Shown here: one piece after another, positions 1-6,858 of the stretch | How positions within the stretch are numbered: the first letter of the stretch is position 1 | Layout of the letters: every line of letters starts with the position of its first letter | Origin: Bacteroidetes bacterium UBA4408 | GTDB lineage: Bacteria; Bacteroidota; Bacteroidia; UBA4408 | Reading direction: 5' to 3' | Assembly: GCA_002389785.1 (NCBI GenBank) | Contig: DGQS01000203.1 | Coordinates: 1 to 7,322 of the forward strand | Length of the DNA: 7,322 nucleotides | Notes under the pieces: generated by a model | The model's database searches: none | What the model saw: only the letters and a program-made list of their open reading frames with translations | Told to the model about the DNA's origin: nothing | Made by a program: the position numbers and the translations under genes

Positions 1-16
1 TTTCTTATTTCTTCGA

Positions 17-24
17 CAAATGTA
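17..24 (-). promoter_or_regulatory. Candidate Bacteroidota -7 promoter element
   Basis: The minus strand reads TACATTTG just after the portal stop, an exact match to the Bacteroidota -7 consensus TAnnTTTG. No TTG is seen at the expected 19-21 nt upstream; the nearest is about 29 nt away, inside the portal gene. The 42 bases after the portal contain no ATG or GTG on the minus strand, so a following gene would begin outside the window, downstream of this site. A chance match is plausible in AT-rich DNA. Confidence 0.2.
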
Positions 25-42
25 TATATGTTTTTCTATTCC

Positions 43-2307
43 TTATACAGACTCAACCATTTTTTTAGCTAACTCATTCTTTAACAGTGGGTTATTTTCT
101 GTCATCTTAGGTAACGCTTTAATTACGGTGCGCTTTGTTTCGGCGTTTTGCTTTTCTGTCTCCATCACCTCTGCTGATGCTTGCGCCTGCTGCTCCTTAA
201 AGTCAATTTTACGTTGCTCCTCCTCCATGCCTTGTGCTTGTAGCTGTGCTGTCTGCTCGTCAATCTTGGCTTGCGCTTTTGCTGCCTCTTCCTCCTCAAC
301 TGCAAATGCTCGTATAGCTGCTGATACTTGCTGAGGTGTGCTTCTGTTCCAAAGGTTAGAGAATCGTTTTTTATCAAGAAGCCCTGCTCCATAGAACATA
401 GCTAAATCTTCGTTTGCCTGCTTGGTGAGTGCTGCACTTGTCATCTCTCTTTCAACGAAAATTCTAAAATCTTCAAGTTTCATATCCTTGGAGATTTTTA
501 TTACCTGTGCACCCTCGTCACCTACCGCGATGGTAAGTTCTCTCTCATTGTCGGCATAAATTCTTTTTCCTACCGTTGCCATACTCTGATAGCACTGTTG
601 ATAAATGTTGGCTATGGCATCGTAAAAAGGTTCTTGCATGATTGATCCTCTTTGTATAAGTTGCTCTGTCACTCCTACTAATTGGTCGCTTCCTGTACTT
701 TGTCCTTGCAGAGCCTCGTTTATTCCGGTGATGTCTTGGATATGTTTCTTCATTGTATCAATGATTTGAAACAATACCGTTGTTCCGGTTTTTAGTGAAC
801 TGTCATAGTGTCCGATAACATTTTGTATTCCCTTCCCTCGTGCTCTTATGCCAACAGGCTTTGATTGCGCTGTGTTGCGCATTAGGTCGCTTTCTCCTCC
901 TTCGTCAAGCATGGTGCTGTCATACACCATTCCGCTTCCTCCTGCGTTGTTTATTTGGTTTTCCGCCACCGACATCAACCTGTTCATAAATCGCTGCGGA
1001 TTAATACAGTCGTCAATTGGACTCATTACCTGTCCATCCATGTACGCCCAACAGTTTACTTTGAATGGGAATTTTACGTTTGCAAAGTCGAGGTTTTCTG
1101 TTTCTTGGTATGGTGCTATCCCCCAATCCAAAAGTATGTCGCTTGCTCCCGACTCGCCGGAAGAGGATGAAGAAAGTATTTCCTTTGGCACAAAGATAGC
1201 CATGCGCAAGGTATCGTAATACAGTTTCTTTTTTAGCTTCCCGTCAAGCACTTTTCTCGCTCTCTCGTTGTTGACTTTGATTAAGTCTTTATCGGTGTAT
1301 CGCGGTGCTTGCTCTCCGGCATAGGTATAGTTTATTTTTGTGAGGTATGGATAACCAAATTTATCTAGCACATAGCCATATTCATCTGCTTGCCCATCCT
1401 TCCAAAATGTTTTTATCACCGGCACTCTGCCTGTCATGTTTGGGGTGAAGGCAAGTTGATTGATGTTGTTCTGCATCACATTGTTTTGATACTGAACAGC
1501 AAATTTTTCAATAGACTCTCTTTGTGTTGCTGTTATGTTTGGCCACTGCTCATAAATTTGGCTTGGCAGCATCATGTCTACAACTCCTTGGTATTCGGCA
1601 TCGGAGAAGTCATATTTTTTACACGTTCTATCCCAAAAGTATTGTTCGGATGGTATTTTAGTAAAAATTTGATTACCGGAATATTCTTGTGAGTACATTA
1701 CCCCAAGTCCCGAAAGCACCATATCTTGCGCTAGTGTTTTTCTTTCATCGTCAATATGATTGTATTCCTTTATGTAGTTAACAAGGTAGTTTATTTTTTC
1801 TACTATTCTGTCTGTATAAAGGTTATTGAATTGTGCTGTTGTCTCCGCCTCGTTTGCGCCAATGGCGTTTTCAGCTTTCATCTTTTCACCAAATGGGTTT
1901 CCGGGTTCGTTGGCCACCTTGGTCAAAAAAAGCATTTTATTTAATGCTTCCTCGCGTCTTGATATTGCTTGAGGGGAAATGCTTTTAGCTTGAAAATTGA
2001 TGTTCATGGTTGTGGCATTTCCGCGAAACTGCTCCACCATAGGGCGGATAAAGTTAAGCCCCATTTTTAGGCGGTTCCTGTCTTGGCCAGAGTCATCCTT
2101 AAAAAATGCTTCTAAGTCCTCCTCAAAAATCCACTGGTCATTCTTATAGAATTTTTTGTTTGTAATAGTGCGTGCCAGCCACTCATTGTGGAGGTAGTTG
2201 TTTGCTTGTCCGGCACAGTAGCGTGCGAATTTAAGGTGGTAGGATTCGTCCTTTACATCGGTTAAGATGTTAGGTCTGTTCTCTCCTGTGGATACGATAA
2301 ATAACAT
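43..2307 (-). CDS. Phage portal protein (head-tail connector)
   Basis: This 754-aa protein is probably the portal, the dodecameric ring at one capsid vertex through which TerL pumps DNA and to which the tail attaches. Visible support: an N-terminal region (about 20-110) with 'NDQWIFEE' and 'RLKMGLNFIRPMVEQFRG', typical of portals of the P22-like and crAss-like type. A central region (about 415-530) has 'INPQRFMNRLMSVAENQI', followed by a helix ending in 'DITGINEALQGQSTG' (525-539), a portal-stem signature. The long helical tail (about 670-730) is rich in Glu, Gln, Ala and Lys and looks like a coiled coil. A Ser/Gly-rich stretch at 379-389 is probably a flexible loop. The length suits large portals. 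The ATG directly follows the TAA of the 210-aa gene, which is in the same frame, so no earlier start exists. The gene ends in TAA at 43-45. Position after TerL and ORF210 fits. Family membership was recognised by eye, not by search. Confidence 0.88.
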   Translation of the reverse strand: MLFIVSTGENRPNILTDVKDESYHLKFARYCAGQANNYLHNEWLARTITNKKFYKNDQWIFEEDLEAFFKDDSGQDRNRLKMGLNFIRPMVEQFRGNATTMNINFQAKSISPQAISRREEALNKMLFLTKVANEPGNPFGEKMKAENAIGANEAETTAQFNNLYTDRIVEKINYLVNYIKEYNHIDDERKTLAQDMVLSGLGVMYSQEYSGNQIFTKIPSEQYFWDRTCKKYDFSDAEYQGVVDMMLPSQIYEQWPNITATQRESIEKFAVQYQNNVMQNNINQLAFTPNMTGRVPVIKTFWKDGQADEYGYVLDKFGYPYLTKINYTYAGEQAPRYTDKDLIKVNNERARKVLDGKLKKKLYYDTLRMAIFVPKEILSSSSSGESGASDILLDWGIAPYQETENLDFANVKFPFKVNCWAYMDGQVMSPIDDCINPQRFMNRLMSVAENQINNAGGSGMVYDSTMLDEGGESDLMRNTAQSKPVGIRARGKGIQNVIGHYDSSLKTGTTVLFQIIDTMKKHIQDITGINEALQGQSTGSDQLVGVTEQLIQRGSIMQEPFYDAIANIYQQCYQSMATVGKRIYADNERELTIAVGDEGAQVIKISKDMKLEDFRIFVEREMTSAALTKQANEDLAMFYGAGLLDKKRFSNLWNRSTPQQVSAAIRAFAVEEEEAAKAQAKIDEQTAQLQAQGMEEEQRKIDFKEQQAQASAEVMETEKQNAETKRTVIKALPKMTENNPLLKNELAKKMVESV

Positions 2308-2310
2308 TTA
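2305..2310 (-). other. TAA-ATG junction between 210-aa gene and portal
   Basis: The stop of the 210-aa gene and the start of the portal gene are adjacent and in frame (TAAATG), with no spacer and no Shine-Dalgarno in the preceding 20 nt. A terminating ribosome would be positioned exactly at the next start, which suggests reinitiation coupling and matched dosage. Confidence 0.8.
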
Positions 2311-2940
2311 TGATTCTTGGTTGTGTTGGTGAAACTTATCTATCGCTTTCATTCCAATTTCCTTGTTCTTTTCATCTCTTTCTTCCACTCCAAAGCCTTC
2401 TTCTACTTGCTTTAGTAGTTCAGGCATTGTATCTTTTACCTTGGCCACAATATCAACATACTGTTTTTTCCCCGTCCAATCAATTTCTGTTACTGACTCA
2501 ACGGTTCTGTCCTTTCCGCTACCCTGTGTGATATTTCTTGTTATCTTAAAATCCTCTGCCACATCTACACTTACCATCGCTACAAGGTTTTTAAATGATA
2601 TTGCAGCTACTTGTTTTGCTATCAATCTTGCTATTGGCGAGAATGTTCCCATTTTTTTTATCGCCTCTTTTACGCTTGATGGGATATTCAGCTCTCCGTA
2701 TTCTTTTCTTTTTTCGGGTGACTTTATACACCTTGCTGCTGCGGAACGTGCTTTTACAATATCAGACTGTATTGTTCCATCATTAAGTGGAGAAGATTGG
2801 TTTCCCATGTACCAAGCAAAGTTCAAGTCCTCTTTTGTAAGTTCCTTGAACTCCCTGTAATTATTCAGTTCGGGGAATTCCGCTAAAAGCGATTTCCCGT
2901 CCGTTGGTCCCCACAATATTGGTATTGCCTGTTCTTCCAT
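2308..2940 (-). CDS. Unknown 210-aa protein between TerL and portal
   Basis: Function is not recognised. The protein is 210 aa, soluble-looking and mostly helical, with no signal peptide or membrane segment. Residues 32-53 contain 'ELTKEDLNFAWYMGNQSSPL', a pattern I loosely associate with short proteins beside TerL in Bacteroidota phages. A second helix-rich block spans about 88-122 ('SSVKEAIKKMGTFSPIARLI'). The C-terminus (165-210) is charged and could be coiled. The ATG immediately follows the TerL stop (TAAATG) and the gene's own TAA immediately precedes the portal ATG. Both junctions are in the same frame with zero spacer, so translation of the three genes is likely coupled. Context suggests a packaging, portal-assembly or early head-morphogenesis role. 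That is inference from position alone. Confidence 0.85.
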   Translation of the reverse strand: MEEQAIPILWGPTDGKSLLAEFPELNNYREFKELTKEDLNFAWYMGNQSSPLNDGTIQSDIVKARSAAARCIKSPEKRKEYGELNIPSSVKEAIKKMGTFSPIARLIAKQVAAISFKNLVAMVSVDVAEDFKITRNITQGSGKDRTVESVTEIDWTGKKQYVDIVAKVKDTMPELLKQVEEGFGVEERDEKNKEIGMKAIDKFHQHNQES

Positions 2941-2943
2941 TTA
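2938..2943 (-). other. TAA-ATG junction between TerL and 210-aa gene
   Basis: The terL stop and the start of the 210-aa gene form TAAATG in a single frame, repeating the layout of the next junction. Direct stop-start abutment suggests the 210-aa product is translated by ribosomes finishing terL. Confidence 0.8.
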
Positions 2944-5292
2944 TGCTGATATTCTTACTGGTACTCTATGCAAATTAAAATCTTTGTCATATTTTAATCG
3001 GTACACAATTTTCGTTTTCTTTGTTTCCTCCTTTAAATTTGTAGGTATCTGCTCAGGGAAACATAGTTCTCCGCAAATATAAGCATAAAGACAACCCCAC
3101 AATATATCATCTCTGAAATATTTTTTGTTCTGCGGTCCCCACATCTCTTTTCCGGTTGCGCTAATTGTGCAGGTAAAAGAGTCTAGCTGCTGAAAAATTT
3201 GCTTTATAAAAATTTTCTCTCCGTATGCTGAAAACAGTTCGTGCATCCTGTTTATTAGTGATACATTTCTTATCCCCTTATTATCAATACCTATCCCTTC
3301 ATTTATTGCACTTCTATTTTGAAGGTAGTCCGGCAACTCATGGTTTACTACCATCTGCTCAGAGAATCCTTTGTATATTTTGTATTGTGTATATGCTTGT
3401 CCAATATTATTTTCTGTGAGGTCCATGCACGTTTTTTTGGTGTCGTCAGTGTTGTAGTAGATTCCTAAAAGCATTGTTTGAAGGAAAACATATCTCACAT
3501 CGCGCACCCTAAAGTTAAGTACTGCCGAGAAAGTTTTAAAATATTTGTCCCATATACCAACTCCCATGTTTGATGTTCCTGTATCTGTTGAAATAGGGTC
3601 AGTTCCTTGGTAATATCTGTTTTTCCAATGCGGAACAGGGTCCATAAAAATTATGACGCTGTTTCTTGAATCTTCGGGACCTTCTGACGGAACGAAGTTA
3701 GCTCCAACGACTTTGTATGGCACATCACTATTTTCATCGGTTGGCTGTGTCACATCATAAATTGGTTCAAACCATCCGTACTTACACAGTCTGCCATGTT
3801 TAGCGTTTGCATCATCAATTCTTTTTATGTGAGTACGTATAGCCTCTTCGTCAATAAGTGTCTTTGCTGAACTTTTAAAAACGTCTGCTAGTGTATCCGG
3901 CCATGACTGATGAAACTCTACAATAGCTTTTTTTCTTTCGCTTTCGTCCTTTTTTGAATAAGCTACATTTTTTTCTCTCTCGTAGTCAATGATGTTTGCT
4001 CCTGGTCGGAATGTCCACTTAAAAAATATTGGTATTGTACAGTCAGAATAATTCCCTTCCTCCCAATTTGATTTCAATGAAACAAACTCTGTCTCAAATG
4101 ATTTCCCTCCCTTATCAAGTTCTCCGCCGGTGCCCCACCAAATAAGTTGCCTCTTCATTTCGAGTTTGCCTGTCTTTGGGTTGAACTTCATCATGGTCGG
4201 CCTTTGGTTGGAAAGCATCGCTCCCAATATCCCAATATTTCCTGCCTCGTCAATTTTTACTTTCTGCGGAGCCCCGCCGGCAACGGCTGTTCTTTTTGGT
4301 GGTGTTACCCTTATTGTTGAGTTTACTCCTTTTCTATCACCCTTTTCCTCTTTGTAGCCAAGCCTGAAAAGGTTATCCCTTTCATTGGCTACATTTGGTC
4401 GCATCCAATAAGGAAGCTCCGAAAAAGCATATTTTAATTTATCTTCAAAAATCTCCTCCGCCTTTTCTTGATCCTCTGTAATAAACTTCATAAAGTAATT
4501 ACGCTTAAATACAGCATCTTTTACATCGCAGGCCATAAGAGTGGTGGTAGCAGCAATTTGACGACCTTTAGCGATAGCAAATGAGTATCCGCAGTCATTT
4601 AGATATGCCATTACTTTGTGGGCAGGATAGCTTTTGTATTTTACCTTTCCTGATTTATCGTCACCCTCTTTATAGTAAACGTATTTGTCTAGGAAATAAA
4701 GTGTGTTTTCGGCGCACCTTCTTAGTTCTTCTTGCTGATATTCGTCAACGTCGTGTCTGTTTTGATATTGAGTGTAATCACTATTTTCCTCAAGCCATTG
4801 GTTTGACTGTTGGACATACAGATTAAACTTTTTGTATTTGTTGCTTACTGAGCCGTAATTATTTATGTGGTTTACCCAATCAATAAATTCTTGAGTGTGT
4901 TCGGTGGTACTTTCGGGCAGCCAATCTTTTTGGGTTATTATTCTTCCGCCCTCAAAGATTATCTCTTGTGGTGAGCTTTCTTTTTCTTCGGTGGTAATAA
5001 ATTCAGAAAAGTCGGGTATGTCTCCGAAAACGATGTCGATGTTTTTATCAATCTCCTTTTGCTTTGGGGAAGAGAAGTTTAATTGTGTTTCAAAAACGAT
5101 GTCTTTTTTCTCTTCCTTTTCTTTTTTTGGAAGAGGTGTGTCATTTTTAAAATATCCTTTTTTCTCTAATAGCTTTAGGTTGTCCTCGCTTATTGGAATA
5201 CCTTTGCTATGTAACTCAAAGAGGTAGTCGAGTGTGTTCTCGGCTACCTCTTTTTTAATTACTTCCTTATTTACGTTTTCGTTTTCTGACAC
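2941..5292 (-). CDS. terL: Terminase large subunit (packaging ATPase-nuclease)
   Basis: TerL powers DNA translocation into the prohead with an N-terminal ATPase and cuts the concatemer with a C-terminal RNase H-like nuclease. The 783-aa product has a Walker A-like loop at 242-251 (KGRQIAATTT) and Walker B at 345-350 (VKIDEA; D348, E349). A coupling-type motif lies at 384-390 (IWWGTGG). Likely nuclease acids are D565 (YYQGTDP), E627 (LTENN) and D728/D729 (YFRDDILWG). The Walker A loop lacks the usual internal Gly-Lys; its only Lys is at the first position, as in variant terminase P-loops such as lambda gpA. Residues 1-115 form a charged, Lys/Glu-rich extension before the core. The start is GTG at 5290-5292: an in-frame TAA lies two codons upstream and the next Met is residue 227, inside the conserved core. 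The gene follows the 163-aa gene by 9 nt and directly abuts the 210-aa gene. Confidence 0.95.
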   Translation of the reverse strand: MSENENVNKEVIKKEVAENTLDYLFELHSKGIPISEDNLKLLEKKGYFKNDTPLPKKEKEEKKDIVFETQLNFSSPKQKEIDKNIDIVFGDIPDFSEFITTEEKESSPQEIIFEGGRIITQKDWLPESTTEHTQEFIDWVNHINNYGSVSNKYKKFNLYVQQSNQWLEENSDYTQYQNRHDVDEYQQEELRRCAENTLYFLDKYVYYKEGDDKSGKVKYKSYPAHKVMAYLNDCGYSFAIAKGRQIAATTTLMACDVKDAVFKRNYFMKFITEDQEKAEEIFEDKLKYAFSELPYWMRPNVANERDNLFRLGYKEEKGDRKGVNSTIRVTPPKRTAVAGGAPQKVKIDEAGNIGILGAMLSNQRPTMMKFNPKTGKLEMKRQLIWWGTGGELDKGGKSFETEFVSLKSNWEEGNYSDCTIPIFFKWTFRPGANIIDYEREKNVAYSKKDESERKKAIVEFHQSWPDTLADVFKSSAKTLIDEEAIRTHIKRIDDANAKHGRLCKYGWFEPIYDVTQPTDENSDVPYKVVGANFVPSEGPEDSRNSVIIFMDPVPHWKNRYYQGTDPISTDTGTSNMGVGIWDKYFKTFSAVLNFRVRDVRYVFLQTMLLGIYYNTDDTKKTCMDLTENNIGQAYTQYKIYKGFSEQMVVNHELPDYLQNRSAINEGIGIDNKGIRNVSLINRMHELFSAYGEKIFIKQIFQQLDSFTCTISATGKEMWGPQNKKYFRDDILWGCLYAYICGELCFPEQIPTNLKEETKKTKIVYRLKYDKDFNLHRVPVRISA

Positions 5293-5301
5293 GACTTATT
5301 T

Positions 5302-5793
5302 TTATGCGTCCACAACATTTTGAAACAACAATTCCAATGATGAATTGATTATTGCTAATTGAGAGTCAAGGTCGTACAAAGCCTGAGCGAATGTATCGTT
5401 TGATGGAAAAATAGCTGTTTCCGCCACCGAGGTACTGCCCATCCCTTGCGCTGTGATAGTTTTTATCGGCACATCGGGAGTTATTTCCTTGTAATATTTT
5501 CTCATTTTGTTTAGCTCCACCACGTATGGCATCCACTGTATTTTTAGTGGACTCATCTCAAATGATCCGGGTACTGATGAAGGATAATCTGTTGGGTCGA
5601 TGTCAAGCCAATCAAATACTTCCGCCTCAACAGTTGTTATCTGCGAAACAGCATCAACGCAGGCATCGGAAATAATTGTACAGTTTGGTTCGTCAATAGC
5701 AATCAATTCGGAGTTTAATCCTATTTGTTGATTGATTTTAAGCAACAGATTAACGTGCTCTGAGTCTGCTTTTAAAAGGGCTGGAAAATTCAT
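5302..5793 (-). CDS. Unknown 163-aa protein upstream of TerL
   Basis: No family is recognised. The 163-aa, acidic protein begins with an amphipathic stretch (5-30) and ends in a probable helix (134-160, 'FAQALYDLDSQLAIINSSLE'). The middle is rich in Pro, Asp and Trp (W62, W87) and includes 'LKIQWMPYVVELNKMRKYYK' at 83-102. There is no signal peptide, membrane segment or metal motif. It sits just upstream of terL, with a 9-nt gap holding an additional in-frame TAA. That is a common place for a small terminase subunit, but I see no N-terminal helix-turn-helix to support it. A head-completion or minor structural protein is equally possible. The ATG at 5793 is secure because an in-frame TAA lies at 5797-5799. 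The leader before it is extremely A-rich. Confidence 0.82.
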   Translation of the reverse strand: MNFPALLKADSEHVNLLLKINQQIGLNSELIAIDEPNCTIISDACVDAVSQITTVEAEVFDWLDIDPTDYPSSVPGSFEMSPLKIQWMPYVVELNKMRKYYKEITPDVPIKTITAQGMGSTSVAETAIFPSNDTFAQALYDLDSQLAIINSSLELLFQNVVDA

Positions 5794-5827
5794 TTTTTAT
5801 GTTTTGTTTTTTTTTGTTTTTTAAAAG
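5794..5827 (-). promoter_or_regulatory. A-rich translation leader before the 163-aa gene
   Basis: The 34-nt gap before the 163-aa gene reads on the minus strand as almost pure A with a few C and T, including a run of nine A. There is no GGAGG-like Shine-Dalgarno sequence. In Bacteroidota, A-rich unstructured leaders are known to replace the Shine-Dalgarno interaction, so this probably serves initiation of the 163-aa gene. The function is inferred from composition and position. Confidence 0.35.
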
Positions 5828-6091
5828 TTACCATTTCTGTATCGGGCATCTTTGAATTTCCTGTCGCACCTTGGCGGGGAGGAAACATTTGCAAATATCG
5901 CATTTTAATCCGTTTACTGTCCCCACCTCTTCGTTCTTTTGGTTCAGAGCCTTTAAAACTGTGCTTACTGCGTGAGGGCACTTACTACATATCTCCGCCC
6001 TTACCTTGGCTTTGCTCTCCATTTTTTCGTTTGGAAAAGCATAGTTTTTAAACCCTTCGGTGATTGCTTTTAACTTGTCTAATGCTTCCAC
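5828..6091 (-). CDS. Small Cys-rich probable zinc-binding protein (87 aa)
   Basis: The 87-aa protein carries two cysteine clusters: C35-x2-C38-x-H40 ('ICSKCPH') and C64-x2-C67-x-C69 ('CDICKC'). These are followed by 'LPAKVRQEIQRCPIQKW' with C82 and a terminal Trp. This order (KxR.EIC..CPH ... C..C.C.L.AK.R ... CP..KW) matches a small protein I recall as frequent in Bacteroidota phages. It is likely a zinc-stabilised fold, but the role is unknown. The N-terminal third is a helix with Phe/Lys. The start is GTG at 6089-6091: upstream in frame there is a TGA at 6110-6112 with no ATG, GTG or TTG between, and the next ATG would remove 23 residues. It lies 11 nt after the 144-aa gene. Unlike all other complete genes in the window, it is in a different reading frame. 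Confidence 0.85.
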   Translation of the reverse strand: MEALDKLKAITEGFKNYAFPNEKMESKAKVRAEICSKCPHAVSTVLKALNQKNEEVGTVNGLKCDICKCFLPAKVRQEIQRCPIQKW

Positions 6092-6102
6092 AAATGTAAA
6101 AA

Positions 6103-6537
6103 TTATTCTTCAACTTTAATTCCAAGAGCATAAAATAGTGCGTAAGCAATTCTTTCGCAGGGTAGGGTAACGTCAATGTCTTTTATTGGAGGCATTGTTC
6201 CTTCGGGTTGCTTTTGCTGTATTGTCCATCCGTAGTCTGACTTTGACTTTCTGAAAATTATTATGTTTTCATCAAACTTGGATTGGTATATTGTTATTGG
6301 CACATCGGTGGTGTCCTGTGGTTTTACTATTGCCTCAAAGCCAAACAGGTCAGGAATAAATGGTTTTTCAAACAGCATATCCTCTATCTGCTGTTCAGCA
6401 ATTTCTAAAAGAATTGACTCGTCATGGTCATTCTTTGCTTGTTCAGACCTTGAGACTATTCCGCTCCAAGGATAGCCTTTAGCTAGTCCATGCGGAGGTA
6501 TCCATTCGGTTTCAATATTCGAGATTTCTGTTGTCAT
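6103..6537 (-). CDS. Unknown 144-aa phage protein
   Basis: No known family is recognised. The 144-aa, acidic protein has an N-terminal segment with 'TEWIPPHGLAKGYPWSGIVS' (10-29), a helix at about 40-56, and a probable beta-rich part (78-108) containing 'VPITIYQSK' and 'ENIIIFRKSKSDYGWTIQQK'. It closes with a C-terminal helix at 128-140 ('ERIAYALFYALGIK'). No metal site, signal peptide or membrane span is visible. The ATG is preceded by TAA AAA in the same frame, the TAA being the stop of the 101-aa gene, so the gap is 3 nt and the start is unambiguous. It ends in TAA at 6103-6105. Its place in a tight run leading to TerL suggests co-transcription with the packaging genes. Its job cannot be read from the sequence. 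Confidence 0.82.
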   Translation of the reverse strand: MTTEISNIETEWIPPHGLAKGYPWSGIVSRSEQAKNDHDESILLEIAEQQIEDMLFEKPFIPDLFGFEAIVKPQDTTDVPITIYQSKFDENIIIFRKSKSDYGWTIQQKQPEGTMPPIKDIDVTLPCERIAYALFYALGIKVEE

Positions 6538-6540
6538 TTT

Positions 6541-6846
6541 TTATTTTTTCTTTGGGGTTGTATTGTCAACGACAGTTTTTCTGTCAAGTTTTTTTTGAAA
6601 TGATTTTGATTTTACAGTTTTCTCTAATTTTTCAATAATTTTACCTTGAGCAGTGTTATCCACAAATTTAAACTTGTCGTTAAGAATGGCATTAACAAGT
6701 CTAAGCAATGTATTGATGGCATTTCCCTTCATCTTTATCGTTTCCGATATATGAGTTTTCTCCCCATTCGGTGCGGTGATGGTGGTAAAAAATTGTCCCT
6801 TGGCTTTGCCTTTGGCATCTTCGATAGTCAGTTTCCAAATTTTCAT
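6541..6846 (-). CDS. 101-aa protein with DUF1508/YegP-like N-terminal pattern
   Basis: Residues 2-46 alternate like short beta strands followed by a helix: 'WKLTIEDAKGKAKGQFFTTI', then A25-P-N-G-E29, S34-E35, K40 and A43. The spacing F-x4-A-x-N-G-E-x4-S-E-x4-K-x2-A resembles the DUF1508 (YegP) repeat, a small domain of unclear role found in bacteria and some phages. One copy is seen here. The remaining C-terminal part (65-101) is strongly basic, rich in Lys, and ends in a PKKKK tail that could contact nucleic acid. The family link is tentative and the function unknown. The ATG is the first start after the in-frame TAA of the 90-aa gene, 12 nt downstream of it. The leader is A-rich (AAAGAAAAC). 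It ends 3 nt before the 144-aa gene. Confidence 0.8.
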   Translation of the reverse strand: MKIWKLTIEDAKGKAKGQFFTTITAPNGEKTHISETIKMKGNAINTLLRLVNAILNDKFKFVDNTAQGKIIEKLEKTVKSKSFQKKLDRKTVVDNTTPKKK

Positions 6847-6858
6847 GTTTTCTTTTTT

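Noticed and set aside
848..1219. A 123-codon plus-strand open frame inside the portal gene
   Set aside because: It is an antisense shadow of a conserved portal region, with no leader or family resemblance.
2363..2860. A 165-codon plus-strand open frame
   Set aside because: It is antisense to the 210-aa gene. Its Ser/Phe/Leu-rich composition is what an antisense reading of Lys/Glu-rich coding DNA gives, and the other genes are all minus strand.
43..5292. Stop-codon recoding or a split gene joining TerL, the 210-aa gene and the portal
   Set aside because: The three are in one frame, but each TAA is followed at once by ATG and each product is a full-size separate family member. TAA recoding is not known in these phages.
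5790..5981. A 63-codon Lys/Arg-rich minus-strand frame overlapping the 87-aa gene
   Set aside because: It lies almost entirely inside the 87-aa gene in another frame, destroys the Cys pattern, and its Lys-rich end is just translation of the A-rich leader.
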